In this document: positions 47,598 through 57,385 of the stretch, in pieces
Numbering within the stretch: position 1 is the first letter of the stretch
Layout: the number at the start of each line of letters is the position of its first letter
NCBI GenBank assembly: GCA_001939145.1
Contig: LSRX01001372.1
Location: 96,915-160,914, forward strand
From: Symbiodinium microadriaticum
Taxonomy: Eukaryota; Sar; Dinophyceae; Suessiales; Symbiodiniaceae
Direction of reading: 5' to 3'
Length of the DNA: 64,000 nt
The notes under the pieces: model-generated
The model's input: only the letters and a program-made list of their open reading frames with translations
Told to the model about the DNA's origin: nothing
Databases searched by the model: none
Program-made: the position numbers and the translations under genes

Positions 47598-47711
47598 TGA
47601 ATGCACTTTTTAGGCTTCTGCTGTTGGCCTTGAGCCAAAACGTCGGTTGCGAAATGAATTATAAATGCACTATACACAAGCTACCCTACCTATGCCCCTC
47701 ACTTCCAGTCA
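47598..47711 (-). repeat. 3' LTR of the Copia element (114 bp)
   Basis: Identical copy of 55076-55189, lying 69 bases past the pol stop codon. Perfect identity of the two LTRs is the usual sign that too little time has passed since integration for mutations to accumulate. Confidence 0.95.
47629..47640 (-). other. Spliced-leader-like 12-mer in the 3' LTR
   Basis: Second copy of TTTTGGCTCAAG (written CTTGAGCCAAAA on the plus strand), as expected from the identical LTRs. Confidence 0.6.
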
Positions 47712-47726
47712 CGCCTCCCGAGTAGG
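47712..47726 (-). promoter_or_regulatory. Polypurine-tract candidate
   Basis: Immediately upstream of the 3' LTR the sense strand reads CTCGGGAGGCG, a short purine run at the place where plus-strand DNA synthesis is primed. The tract is short and interrupted by a C, so the assignment rests mainly on position. Confidence 0.5.
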
Positions 47727-47780
47727 AAGCATGCTTTGCTTTCTGCGAGTCGTGAGGCATAGTAGGATTCCTTTCTTCTT

Positions 47781-50700
47781 TCAGGTCTTCAGCGCGAGAG
47801 GATGTCGTCCAGGCTTTGATGTAAACTCCATCCCTTCCAGGAATCTTTGGATCAGCTTGGCGTCCAATGGCTTTGTCATCAAGTCCGCCAGCATACTTCC
47901 GGTTCCCACTTTGCGCAACTTGATTCGACCGGAGTCGATGATCTCCTGCACCCAAAGGAAGCACGTGTGGATGTGCTTGACCTTTCCAAGACCTCGTCGG
48001 CTTCCGATGGATATGCCCGTGGTGGCATCCATGTTGATGAAAACAGGACACTGAATGCCCCAGTCAGACAGCATTGCCTGTTCACCTAGGCAAGCGCTCG
48101 CTGTGGAGATTAGGCCGTAGTACTCGGCTTCGCCACTTGAGAGGGCTATTACAGCCTGACCCTTGGCGGTTGCCTTTATAACAGCCTTTCCCAGTTGCAC
48201 AACTGTTCCTGTGGTAGACTTCCTGGTTCGAACGCATCCAGCGTGGTCGGTGTCACTCCACCCTTGGACGGAAGCAAAGAACTCTTGATGAGGGATGAGC
48301 TGAACCAGCCGAGGCATCCCTTTCAAGTACCGCCCGGCTCTTTTCAGCAGGCCCCAGTGGTACTGGGTTGGTTCCTTGAGGCCTTTTGCCAACTCCCTCA
48401 CTGTTCGTAGCATGTCTGGCCGGTCACTGGAGAGATAACCGATCCTCATTGCTATCGATCTGTAGAGCGATGCTTCCTCCTTGTCTAGAGGCGTTTCGTC
48501 CTCATCACCTGTGCTCTTCACGAGAGGAGTGGTCACAGGACTGGCGCTTGTCAACCTCAAGTGCTCCAGCACTAAGTCAACATGCCTTGGGTCTGCTTCC
48601 ATCTCGATCCCGCGGTTGGTCCACGTGACCAATCTGTTCAGCACAGATATGCTATGGATCACACCTGGCAGGCGCGAAGCGGGCCGTGCCAAGATGCCTC
48701 TGACCTCGATGGTCCACGCTTTCTTAAGAGCCTCGACTAACCATTGAAGTTTGTCGTATCCACCGACGACCGTGAAGTCGTCTCCATGGACATTGCAACG
48801 GAGGTCATGCAGCTCATGAAAGTAAAGACAAGGGTTCGATATGCCTTGCACGAAGCCCAGGTCCGTCATCACTTTCTTTATCGCATGCTCCCAATTGCTA
48901 GGCGCATCTCTTGTGCCATACAAACTTCGCTTGAGAAGACCGACCTTGTTTGGTCCCTCTCCAGCCTCAGCCGGCAACTCAACTAGCAGTCGCCTTCGGA
49001 CGGGGCTCCAAAAATGAGCTTTCTTCACATCCACGAAGAGGATGCATACTTCCCCATTCTTGTTGACCGAAACCGGTCTCCCGTCTGATCCCGGTATACG
49101 ATCGCTGGTCGCTATGGTGAATAGCGCTCTCAACGATGATAACGGTGGCATGGCTGCGAAGAAGTCGGTCCACGCAGGATCCTCGTTGTTTCCTTTCTTC
49201 CTTTTGAGTTCCTGCGCTACTAGCCGAGATCTCAGTTTCATGTGGAGGCTGTCCCCCTTGTTGATATCGACCCATCGGGTTCCGATAATCTTCTCACCGG
49301 GTGGTCTATCGATGGGCTCCCACACACCCATGGATTTGATCACCTCTATCTCCTCCATGCGTGCATTTCTGACACCTTCGGGTGGCAGCTCCTTGCCAGA
49401 GTTCTCGTCGTAGAACTTTTCCTCCCACAAGTCATCCTCCAAGTCGCAAGTGGGACGCTCCTTGTGCTCGACACTGGCAATGAAACCTTCTCTCTCCTGG
49501 GCGATGATCTCGTCTATCATGCCCTCAGCATCCTCAGTTGCCTTGCGCTTCTGGGCCTCAGACCTCTGGTCTGAAGGTGCTAGCTCAGCCCGATCTTCGT
49601 CCCCTTCTCCTTCGCTCTTCCTCTTTTGCCCCGTTGGGGGCGCAGCTGAAGCAGCTGCACCACCTCCTTGGGTAGAGCTTGCTCCCCTTGACCCGAGAGG
49701 AACCTGACGAGCGATGGTCAAAGGTCTCGCCGCTGAGCTTGCTGAGGTTGCTCCTTTTGGTGGCTCCCCAGTGGACGTCGCCTCCTGGACCGAGCTCACC
49801 TTCCTCTTCTTTTCTTCTGCCTGGTTCACTTTCTCGAAGAACTCGCTCTCGCGTTGAGTTTCCCTTTCCAGCCGAGCCCTTCCAGAGGTAGTCTCCCTCA
49901 GCGCTTCGGTGACCCTCTGGCGACAGTGCTCACTGTGGTTGATGCCTGCTCGGCTCCGGCCCTCGCGGATAGCGGCACAGGCTTCACACCCTGCTGTGTA
50001 CCCATGAGTCTCCAGGTCGGACTGGCGGATATAGACCCGCCTGAAAGGTGCGACCTCTGGCCTTGCCAACTCCCGCGCTGGAGGAGGCAGACCTTCGGAA
50101 ACTTCCGCCCTGACCGCAAGGGGCTCAGGTAACCGAGCTCCTTCCCCAGTCTCCTCGGGAGAGGTCTTCCAGGGCAAACCACGAACAGCAGCTACCAGAG
50201 CAGAGTCCCATTGCTGGCCCTCTGGTTTGCGCTTCAGGCTTTGGACCACGAAGATCCCTTGGCTGGTCCCGACAATCTTCTCCGTGCTCTGGAGCCGAAT
50301 GCCAAGGTATACACCGGACTGCCACCTTGAATCCAGCTTGGACCGGGTGTTGCGGCGGAAGTCCACTGCCTCACCGAAGCAGGGCAGCGCAACCTGCCAC
50401 TTCCTTCCCTTTATACGCTGGAACGGCGTGAGCCCTTCATGTAGCTCTTGGCTAAACAGCGTGTGGAGGGTTCCCGCGTACTCCACCATCCAGGCTAGCA
50501 CGGCAGACGAAGGTTCAAGAGTTATCCCCTTCTCTTCTAGGCTGGACTTCAGGGTCCTCACCAATCCTTGCACAGACTGCACAGACCTTTCGGCTTCACC
50601 ATTGCTCTGGCCATGGTGGTCTCCCTTAGGCGACTCTTCTGGCACGATTTCCCCAGAGAAGCCATTGCGAACGGCTTGGGAAAGAGCTTTGATAGAAACC

Positions 50701-51553
50701 TCCTGGTCGTTCTTTAGGATCAGCTTCTTGTACCCCAGAAAGGCTAGGTCCTTGAGGACAGCACGCTCAGGGTAGGTCGACCCAGTGGTACCTTTGCATG
50801 GAAGAAGGTGCGAAAAGATAGCCTTCGAGTGCCGGTCCCTCAAGACCACAGTTGGCAATCCAGGCCCATCTGTTCGCTCGTTGAAGTAAAGGTAGTCCAT
50901 GCTCACCACAGGAACCGTGGACTCCTGGCCTGACGCCTTGTGCTGGAAGGCACGACCCCGACCAGCTACACAGGCACGGCACCAACTCCTGTAAGGCACG
51001 TGGGACACCTCGTGAGCAGCTATCATCTCAGGTGTGGGCCGATCTGGTCGCGCTAGAGGATGGGCTTGCTGGCCCTCTTCCTCAGCAGGTGCTTGGGCAG
51101 AAGCCGAAGCGGCTTCTCCCCTTGGCGATCCAGACCCTTCGCCAACGTACAAAGATCCAGACTTTGGCTGCACAAGACCCTTGTTCTCTTTTCCAGCTTT
51201 GCGTGTCGGGTTCTTCTCCTCTACTTTTCGCGCTTTGTTCTTTTCTTCCTTCTCTCCTTCTCCTGCTTTGCGTGTTGGGCTCTTCTCCTTTCCTTTTTCA
51301 TCACCTTCCTGTTCTTCTTCTTCCCCTTCGGATCCTATGAAAAAGTGGTCGGGAGAACTAACTACAGGAGGGGGTCTAGGCAGGTGAAAAACACTACCTT
51401 TTCCTACCGCGCCAAAGTGGCTCTGAGGTGAAACTTTGCTACTCTGTACACTACCGGTGTGCCCCCCTAGAGCTACCGCGAGGTTGGTGAAAACGCTTTC
51501 GTTTTGCTTTGGCCTTACCTGCTTCAGAGTCTTGCCTTTCTGCAGTGCCGCAG
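47781..51553 (-). CDS. pol: Copia Pol: integrase, reverse transcriptase, RNase H
   Basis: The open frame has no convincing ATG near its start (the first usable codon at 51173 is GTG), so it is probably made as a Gag-Pol fusion by -1 frameshifting at 51554-51560. The first ~127 codons are a charged linker. Counting from 51173, an HHCC-like zinc site (HEVSHVPYRSWCRAC) is at residues 54-68. Integrase catalytic residues fit D93 (VVSMDYLYF), D156 (LKNDQE) and the Glu in NGEAERSV near 195. The RT contains FVDVKKAHFWSP and the active-site VHGDDF at 797-800, where Copia elements usually have YVDD. The RNase H includes WSDTDHAG and ALSSGEAEYYGL. The ORF ends just before the 3' LTR. All catalytic motifs are present and no stop interrupts them. 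Confidence 0.93.
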
Positions 51554-54500
51554 AAAACCCTTCAAAGCAAACGTCGCCTTGGGCGACCCATTGACCTTAA
51601 AGGTCAGAGCTTTGTCGCGATCTCCCTTCACGTAGATAGTTGCCTTCGACCCCTTCAAGAGGATCGTGTGCCCAAGCTTCAGCACTTGAGTGGCGCTGAG
51701 CAAGGCACGCTTCACCGAAGCCACACTGAAGCGCACCTTGAAGGAAAACCCCTCGGCAGACTTCAGCGAAACCACGGCAGTTCCCAAGTTCGGAAGCCAG
51801 CTCCCATCCGCTGTGCGGAAGCCAGCAGGACCCTCAGCTGGTCCCCACTCCAGGTGCTTCACCCACTCCTTGGGCACCACGTTGTGGCTAGCACCGCTGT
51901 CCAGGATCACTTCCATGGTGGCCTCCGAAGCGGTGCCACCAATCCCGGTCTCAAAGGAGTACACCACTGCCTCCTTTGCTCCCTCCCCGCCTCCTGGCGG
52001 GCTCCTGGGTCCTCGACCCAACGGCTTGTGTCCTGGATCGGAGTCCGTGTCGTAACCTCTTTGCGGCTCGTCTTCTTCCTCGTCTTCACTCAGAAGCTCC
52101 TTCGCCCTTTGCTTAGCTCTCGCAGCCCTTCGCTTCTTGAAGTAGAGATCCGCAGGGAGGGTACTCTTTACCCGCCTGCTGTGGCACGAGCCACAGTCGC
52201 TCTCCTCGTCAAGGGCTGCTCTCGTGAGCTGTTCCCCTGCGGTCCCACGAGGACCCAGAGCTAGCATCCTCTGTCTGATGCCAACTCTCTGCCGAAACCG
52301 AGGTGCCGTCTTGTACTGCTTTGCCAGTCCCTTTCTCCGGACCTTGCTCTCCGACACTGCTGGCCGGTGGCCCTTCAGGTAGTTCACCGCCCGAGAGAAC
52401 AACTGGCTGCGCTTGTTCACGGTAGGCCTTCCTGGCTGAACCTTTGCCTCCGGATCCAGCCGCCACGGTGCTGAGGAGATTGCCTTGCGCACCTTCTCCC
52501 TCTGGGGTCCGGTCAGCTCACGGATCCCCGAGCGCACTGTTGCCCCCGTGCCGTCCTTGAAGGTGAACACCGCCTCCACCAGCTCTTCCTCGTCCTGGGG
52601 TGGCGTCTTAGGCTCCGGCACCGGTTTCGCCTTCGGCTTAGGAGGTGGCCCCTTCGGCTCATTCGGCTTTGCCGTTCCTGGTGGGGGCCCCTTTGGCTCG
52701 ACCTGGCCCCTTCGACGCCGAGCAGCTGCCCTCTGCAACTCCAGGAGCTCATTGGCCCTCTGCTGCATCAAGGCATCCTGCTCCTCCGCCGACTCTGGAG
52801 CCACCGGCTCCCTGGCAGACGCCGAGGCGGCACTGCCAGAGGCTGCGGAAGCTGAGGCACCCGACGCCCTTTCCTCGCGCATCTCCCTGTTGCGCCTGGC
52901 CTTCCTTCGGGCCTCTCTTTTCTTCTTGCCTTCGCGACCCTCGGGGGTCATCTTCACAGGCCGGACCGTCCAGTCCCTTTCCTTTGGAACATCCAGATCA
53001 TCATCCGAATGCTCCCTCTCCTCAGGCCTGCCCTTCATCATAGCCTTTTCCCTCCGAGAGGGTGGTGCAGCAACCTTGCCGCCCTTCTCAGGCATTAGCG
53101 GGTACTCCTCCTGCTTCCTGCCCTTACCTGGAACATTGAACCGCTTTTCCAAAGCTTCGGCGCGGCTAATCCTGGAGATAGCCTGCGAGCGCCTAAGGGA
53201 TTGGCGGTGAGCCGCCGCGCGCTGTCGCGACTTGTCTTTCTTCTTGGCCAACCTGGCGTTATAGCCAGCCCTCAGGTCAGCTTTCAAGCGCGCCGACATC
53301 CCTGCGGTTCTGTTCCGCTGCAGCTCCTGAGCTCGCTTAATCTGGTCCCGAACCTGGTCCAGCATAAGCTTCAGCTTGGAGATCTCGCCTGGCTCGGCCT
53401 CATCTCCTTTGTCTTGCTCCTTTTGGAGGCTTTCCTCTAGCTCTCGCTTCCGCTCCTGGAGCTTGTTCAGAACACTGGTGTTCGCCATCCGAAGCCCCAC
53501 CTGGGTAGAGCTCGCACTCCCGGCTTTGGCCTTTGCCTCGGGCTTGTCCGTAGAGCTCCCTACACCGGGCGAGGAACGATGCGTTCCATCGCCCCCGGTG
53601 CCCTCTTCATCATCCTTCTTCTCTTCCCTTTCACCTTCAGCTGAGCCTTCGCCCTCCAAGGCGCCTACAAAACCCAGCTCTGCCTCTTCATCAGGCTCCC
53701 CTGCTTCATAAGCATGATCGCCATCCTCCATGGCTTCCCCTTCGGCACCCTCGAGCTCGTGAGCTCGCCCCTGGCGCCCCTTGCTACCCTTCTTACCTTG
53801 AGCCTTAAGCTTGGCCCCGTCGGTGCCCCTACCCTTACCTTTGTCTTTGTGCCAACAGTCTCTAGCCAGGTGACCCTTTTTGGAGCATATAAAACACTCC
53901 CGGTCCTCCTTCTTGCCTCCCTTTCCTTGGTGGCTTTCTCCTTTCTTTCCTCCTTTGCCTTTGGGCCCCTTGGCCCCCTTCAAAGCATCGACTTCCATTG
54001 GCACTGCACCGTCGGTGGCGGTAAAGGCACGCTTGGTATCCGCAAAGGACACCATCTCCCGGCGAAGCAGCTCGTAGCTCGTGAGCCTCCCCAGGTTCAA
54101 CTCCAAGTGACCCTGGAGGTCTGAGGGCGCAAGCCCAAGCAGCGACACCATCTTCTGCTGCTCGGTGAGAGCAGCACAGTCCTTGCGTTGACTGTACCTC
54201 CGGTGGGCATCTTCCCACTTCTCAATCGCAGGCACCAGGTCGGTGATCGAATCCACCGGCTGGGTGCTCATCAAAGTCCGAAGCCACCTCATAGACGTCA
54301 CCATGTCAGCAGGGTCCAGCCGCACATGCAGCCGACGATACATATCAAGCCCTGAGCCCGTCGAGCTGTTCATCGTGATGTCCCCCGGCGCTTCATTCGT
54401 GAGGGTCCCCAGGACCACCTCAAGCTGCCGATTAAACTCAAGAATCGCTTCCTTGGTGACGCCAGGAATCGAAGCCGACTCCAGGCTCGCCAAGGTGATC

Positions 54501-54865
54501 TCCGAATCGCCCTTCTCACGGGCCCAAGATAGTATCTTCCGGGCTTCCGGAAACTGGCTAGCCAACCAAAGCTCTAGCCGATAATTCCATTGCCTCCAAT
54601 TCCTCGAGGCCTCTTCAAGCGAACCCCCAAGAGAGTTCGGGCGACCCACCGCCTTCACATCGATGAGCCCCCTTGGCCTCGAAGCTCCTTGAGCAGACGA
54701 GGCTATGGTCTGAGTTGCAGCCGCAAGCTGCTGTTGCCCATGAAGCTGGGCTCCCATCATCTCTTGCAACCTCTGAAGTTGCTCTTGCTGCCCTTGAAGC
54801 AATCTAAGCAGCATCTCTTCACCTTGTGTTCCCCCGGCTCCAGCGGGACTTCCAGGTTGGGACAT
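51524..54865 (-). CDS. gag: Copia Gag with C-terminal aspartic protease
   Basis: An ATG-started ORF of 1,113 residues beginning MSQPGSPAGAGG, with a leader of about 210 bases after the LTR. The N-terminal ~300 residues hold the Gag capsid-like region, with helical Q-rich and W-containing segments. A CCHC zinc knuckle (CFICSKKGHLARDC) lies at residues 324-337. A long highly charged region with coiled-coil character (K/E/R/A-rich) follows to about residue 950. The aspartic protease active-site motif ILDSGASHNVV is near residue 989. Proteases of Copia elements release Gag, integrase and RT from a polyprotein. The roughly 650-residue stretch between zinc knuckle and protease is much longer than in typical Copia elements. 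The ORF ends TGA at 51524-51526, so integrase and RT are not in this frame and need recoding (see 51554-51560). Confidence 0.92.
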   Translation of the reverse strand: MSQPGSPAGAGGTQGEEMLLRLLQGQQEQLQRLQEMMGAQLHGQQQLAAATQTIASSAQGASRPRGLIDVKAVGRPNSLGGSLEEASRNWRQWNYRLELWLASQFPEARKILSWAREKGDSEITLASLESASIPGVTKEAILEFNRQLEVVLGTLTNEAPGDITMNSSTGSGLDMYRRLHVRLDPADMVTSMRWLRTLMSTQPVDSITDLVPAIEKWEDAHRRYSQRKDCAALTEQQKMVSLLGLAPSDLQGHLELNLGRLTSYELLRREMVSFADTKRAFTATDGAVPMEVDALKGAKGPKGKGGKKGESHQGKGGKKEDRECFICSKKGHLARDCWHKDKGKGRGTDGAKLKAQGKKGSKGRQGRAHELEGAEGEAMEDGDHAYEAGEPDEEAELGFVGALEGEGSAEGEREEKKDDEEGTGGDGTHRSSPGVGSSTDKPEAKAKAGSASSTQVGLRMANTSVLNKLQERKRELEESLQKEQDKGDEAEPGEISKLKLMLDQVRDQIKRAQELQRNRTAGMSARLKADLRAGYNARLAKKKDKSRQRAAAHRQSLRRSQAISRISRAEALEKRFNVPGKGRKQEEYPLMPEKGGKVAAPPSRREKAMMKGRPEEREHSDDDLDVPKERDWTVRPVKMTPEGREGKKKREARRKARRNREMREERASGASASAASGSAASASAREPVAPESAEEQDALMQQRANELLELQRAAARRRRGQVEPKGPPPGTAKPNEPKGPPPKPKAKPVPEPKTPPQDEEELVEAVFTFKDGTGATVRSGIRELTGPQREKVRKAISSAPWRLDPEAKVQPGRPTVNKRSQLFSRAVNYLKGHRPAVSESKVRRKGLAKQYKTAPRFRQRVGIRQRMLALGPRGTAGEQLTRAALDEESDCGSCHSRRVKSTLPADLYFKKRRAARAKQRAKELLSEDEEEDEPQRGYDTDSDPGHKPLGRGPRSPPGGGEGAKEAVVYSFETGIGGTASEATMEVILDSGASHNVVPKEWVKHLEWGPAEGPAGFRTADGSWLPNLGTAVVSLKSAEGFSFKVRFSVASVKRALLSATQVLKLGHTILLKGSKATIYVKGDRDKALTFKVNGSPKATFALKGFLRHCRKARL
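51554..51560 (-). other. Candidate -1 ribosomal frameshift heptamer GGGTTTT
   Basis: In the gag frame the codons read AAG GGT TTT CTG, so the heptamer is G GGT TTT, a perfect X XXY YYZ slippery site. Slipping back one base continues as TCT GCG GCA in the frame that stays open without a stop all the way into integrase. The site lies 27 bases before the gag stop codon. I checked the -1 frame codon by codon from here to 51174 and found no stop. A short CTGC/GCAG stem begins right after the site. A stronger downstream structure was not assessed. Confidence 0.7.
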
Positions 54866-55060
54866 CAGTCCCTCTTAAACTGCCTTGTCAGGCGATCCAA
54901 CAGCCTTCTTGGAAAATCTTGCAGTCGAACTCCCGTGTTGTGGAAGAACCGCTGCAGCTTTCGGATCCGCTGGAGTTTGATTACCAGCCGAACCCAATTG
55001 GCCCTAGCTCTGGCCGCTCTTGCTCCTCTTCTCAGAGCACAACAGCAGCCCATCCACCAG

Positions 55061-55075
55061 GCTGCTCCGCTACCA
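55061..55075 (-). promoter_or_regulatory. Primer-binding site, probably initiator tRNA-Met
   Basis: Directly after the 5' LTR the sense strand reads TGGTAGCGGAGCAGC. A PBS starts with TGG, pairing with the tRNA CCA end. TGGTAnC(A/G)GAGC is the form seen where initiator methionine tRNA primes Copia elements. The exact dinoflagellate tRNA was not compared. Confidence 0.7.
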
Positions 55076-55189
55076 TGAATGCACTTTTTAGGCTTCTGCT
55101 GTTGGCCTTGAGCCAAAACGTCGGTTGCGAAATGAATTATAAATGCACTATACACAAGCTACCCTACCTATGCCCCTCACTTCCAGTCA
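55076..55189 (-). repeat. 5' LTR of the Copia element (114 bp)
   Basis: Direct repeat identical to 47598-47711. In the element's sense orientation it begins TGACTGG and ends CATTCA, the standard TG..CA termini. At 114 bp it is short for an LTR. It contains the spliced-leader-like 12-mer at 55107-55118. I see no obvious TATA box, which is normal for dinoflagellates. Confidence 0.95.
55107..55118 (-). other. Spliced-leader-like 12-mer in the 5' LTR
   Basis: The sense strand of the LTR contains TTTTGGCTCAAG, identical to the last 12 bases of the dinoflagellate trans-spliced leader, which ends ATTTTGGCTCAAG. The same 12-mer is in the 3' LTR at 47629-47640. The base before it differs (G instead of A) and further upstream the match decays. 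Confidence 0.6.
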
Positions 55190-55191
55190 TG

Positions 55192-55194
<3 letters not shown>
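55190..55194. repeat. Target-site duplication TGTAT, right copy
   Basis: Second copy of the 5-bp duplication, directly adjoining the outer end of the 5' LTR and followed by a (TA)n run to about 55228. Confidence 0.85.

Positions 55195-55228
<34 letters not shown>
55195..55228. repeat. (TA)n microsatellite at the Copia insertion site
   Basis: TATG then about 15 TA units directly beyond the target duplication. The matching GTAT repeats are at 47580-47597, so the element split one microsatellite. Confidence 0.9.
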
Positions 55229-55230
<2 letters not shown>

Positions 55231-57385
55231 TACACCCCTGTGTAAGGACAAATTGGCGTTGCCGAGAGTCATCCGTGCCAGGATACTTGGCCTCAACGAG
55301 ATCGTCTTTGTCAAACCTACCGGCATCACCTTCCGCAAACTCTCCCCACCTCAGCAGGGTACTTTTGCATCCAAGAGCTCCGGCTGGAAGGATTAAACTT
55401 TCGACGAGGGACTTCTCGTCCGTCGACCGGCCCCAGAAAGCCTTTCCCAGCGATGTTCCCCGGTCCTCCTGACACAGCTAGACGGACAGCTTGCTTCTCC
55501 AAGCACACATGGTCAAGAGCGTCAAACCAGACACAAGCAGATAAACGATCGTTTGTTGTGTTCTTGTGTTTGCCAACCCCGTCATAGGTGGGTCCATCGG
55601 CAACCCTGGATGTACGGTCCCAAAGATTCAGAGCAACGATAACACAGGCAAGCTTACGTTTGCACAGAAGCGCAGGACCGAACCGAAACACATCCGTCAA
55701 TGTCCGTGCCTGGAAATACATCCGTGGCCAGTTCTTCTCGCTTTCTACATCTGCCTCACCCGGAAGCTTCCAAGTTCCATCAAATCACAAGAACCTCATG
55801 ACTCCTGCTGTCGGTTTCCGGCCTCTGGACCCGCATGGCAAGGAGGAAAGGTCCTGCTGCTCCTGCGGTGCAACTGGCCCAGCTGGCCAGACATGAACAG
55901 GCCCACGGCCCACCTGGAACGCATCGTTGGCCAGGAACGGAAGCAGAGTCCTGACGGAGCTGCTGAGAAATTGGATAGAAGACGCACTCTTTGCCAGATG
56001 CTCTATACTGCCATGTTCTGCGGCAACTCACTGGGCAGTAGGCTCCTGCGGAAAGTAACACGATGCCCAGGAGGCTGACAGATCTGCGTCCTCACAGCAG
56101 TGACGCCACGGGACTAGATTTGTGTAAGCTGATACTTCGCATCTCACCGCCAAAAAAGCTGTGAAACCTACGTTGGAGGCGAGTCACCAGCTTTGAGCAT
56201 GCGTGGATTCATGGCGCACAATTTGGCAATCACAGTGATCACCGCAGGAGCTGGTGATGTTGAGCATATTTCCGTTCAGCATTTGTAGCTTCGTGTTGGG
56301 GGGCAAAAACGCGATGCCTGCATTTCAACTTTTCTGCTGCCTGAGCCTGAGTGCGGCTGTCCCCAGTGCAGCGGAATCTCAAAGCCAGCACAAGTCACTG
56401 AGTGCAATAAGCGCGCTTCAGGCAAGCCTTGCCTCGCGATCCTGGGTGCGTAGAAAAGGTGACGACGTTCGCGCGCAGTGCACGGCGACCTGTGGGAAGG
56501 ATGTGGGAATGATGTGAGCAGCTATGACAAGCTATGAGCTGCGGTGCTGTCAAGCTGCAGGCACGTAGCTGGCCGAAGCCTGCAGACTCGGAAAAAAAGG
56601 GGGGCAAATTGCGAGGGGCACCCCATCGCCCATCCCGGCGCCGGCAAACACGGGCCGGTCTGCACAAAGGGACGGCCCTGCCAGAGAAGTGTCGCGGTAC
56701 TCAGGTCATTTCAGGTCTCTACACGTCTTTCCCTGAGGCAAGAGCCAGCGGTGTTTGGCTGCGTGAAGACGCACGCGAAGCCTCGGCCCTCCCGGGGGGG
56801 CATGCTCCGCCCAGCGAGTCGACATGAAGCGAGGCCAGCATCTTCGGAATAAACAGCGAGAGGGCACTTCACCTTCGCGGGAACGTTTTTCTGTTCCCTG
56901 CATGCCCTGCATGTTACCAACACGTCTTCGATTGGTCGGCTCGCGGATCATGAATTCCGCTTCTCAAAACATATCAATGCGACGAGCCAACTAACGCTGA
57001 GCAGAAATGACCAGACCGCAAAAGGAAAAGCTCCGTGGCTCCACAGCTCTCACGAGCGCACTGACACAAAATGACGTGTCCAGCTCTACGAGCTGATGCT
57101 CTGCACATCTTTTGCACGCTTCCCTCTCTTTTTGCTTTCTGTGCCGCTTTCATTACATGCCCATGCCGATGTTGCTCCAGAGTGGAATTGCTCCTTGACG
57201 TCCATCCTTGACCGAAATGTGCTACATTTGCATAACGGGCAACTGGAACACTAGACCCAGGCCGTGCAGGTCCACTTCTTCTCTTTTTCCAGCAGCTCAA
57301 CACCAACAGACCTGGACAAAACAAGCGCAACCCGCACATGCTTGCACGAGGCAAGAGGGGCCGCTGCTGCAGCTCCTTTCGAAGC
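55229..57385. other. No firmly supported gene
   Basis: A plus-strand stretch just after the TA repeat reads DKLALPRVIRARILGLNEIV, then FVKPTGITFRKLSPP, and stops at 55394. It is short and unplaced. A weak minus-strand stretch lies at 56920-56720. Confidence 0.35.

Larger units (their letters stand above)
47598..55189 (-). mobile_element. Complete Ty1/Copia-type LTR retrotransposon
   Basis: A 7,592-bp element read on the minus strand. It is bounded by two 114-bp direct repeats that I find identical base for base, begin TG and end CA, and are flanked by the 5-bp duplication TGTAT. Inside, in order from its 5' end, are a primer-binding site, a gag ORF with a CCHC zinc knuckle and an aspartic protease motif, and then integrase, reverse transcriptase and RNase H. 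The order integrase before RT defines Copia (Pseudoviridae-type) elements. Neither ORF contains a stop or frame break, and the LTRs show no divergence, so the insertion is young and possibly autonomous. It inserted into a TATG/TA-rich microsatellite, whose remains flank both ends. Expression has not been tested; competence is an inference. Confidence 0.96.

Noticed and set aside
51509-52264. 251-residue plus-strand ORF
   Set aside because: Antisense shadow of the Gag protease region.
52485-53210. 241-residue plus-strand ORF rich in Ser/Pro
   Set aside because: It is antisense to the charged region of the Copia Gag and exists because of that region's codon bias.
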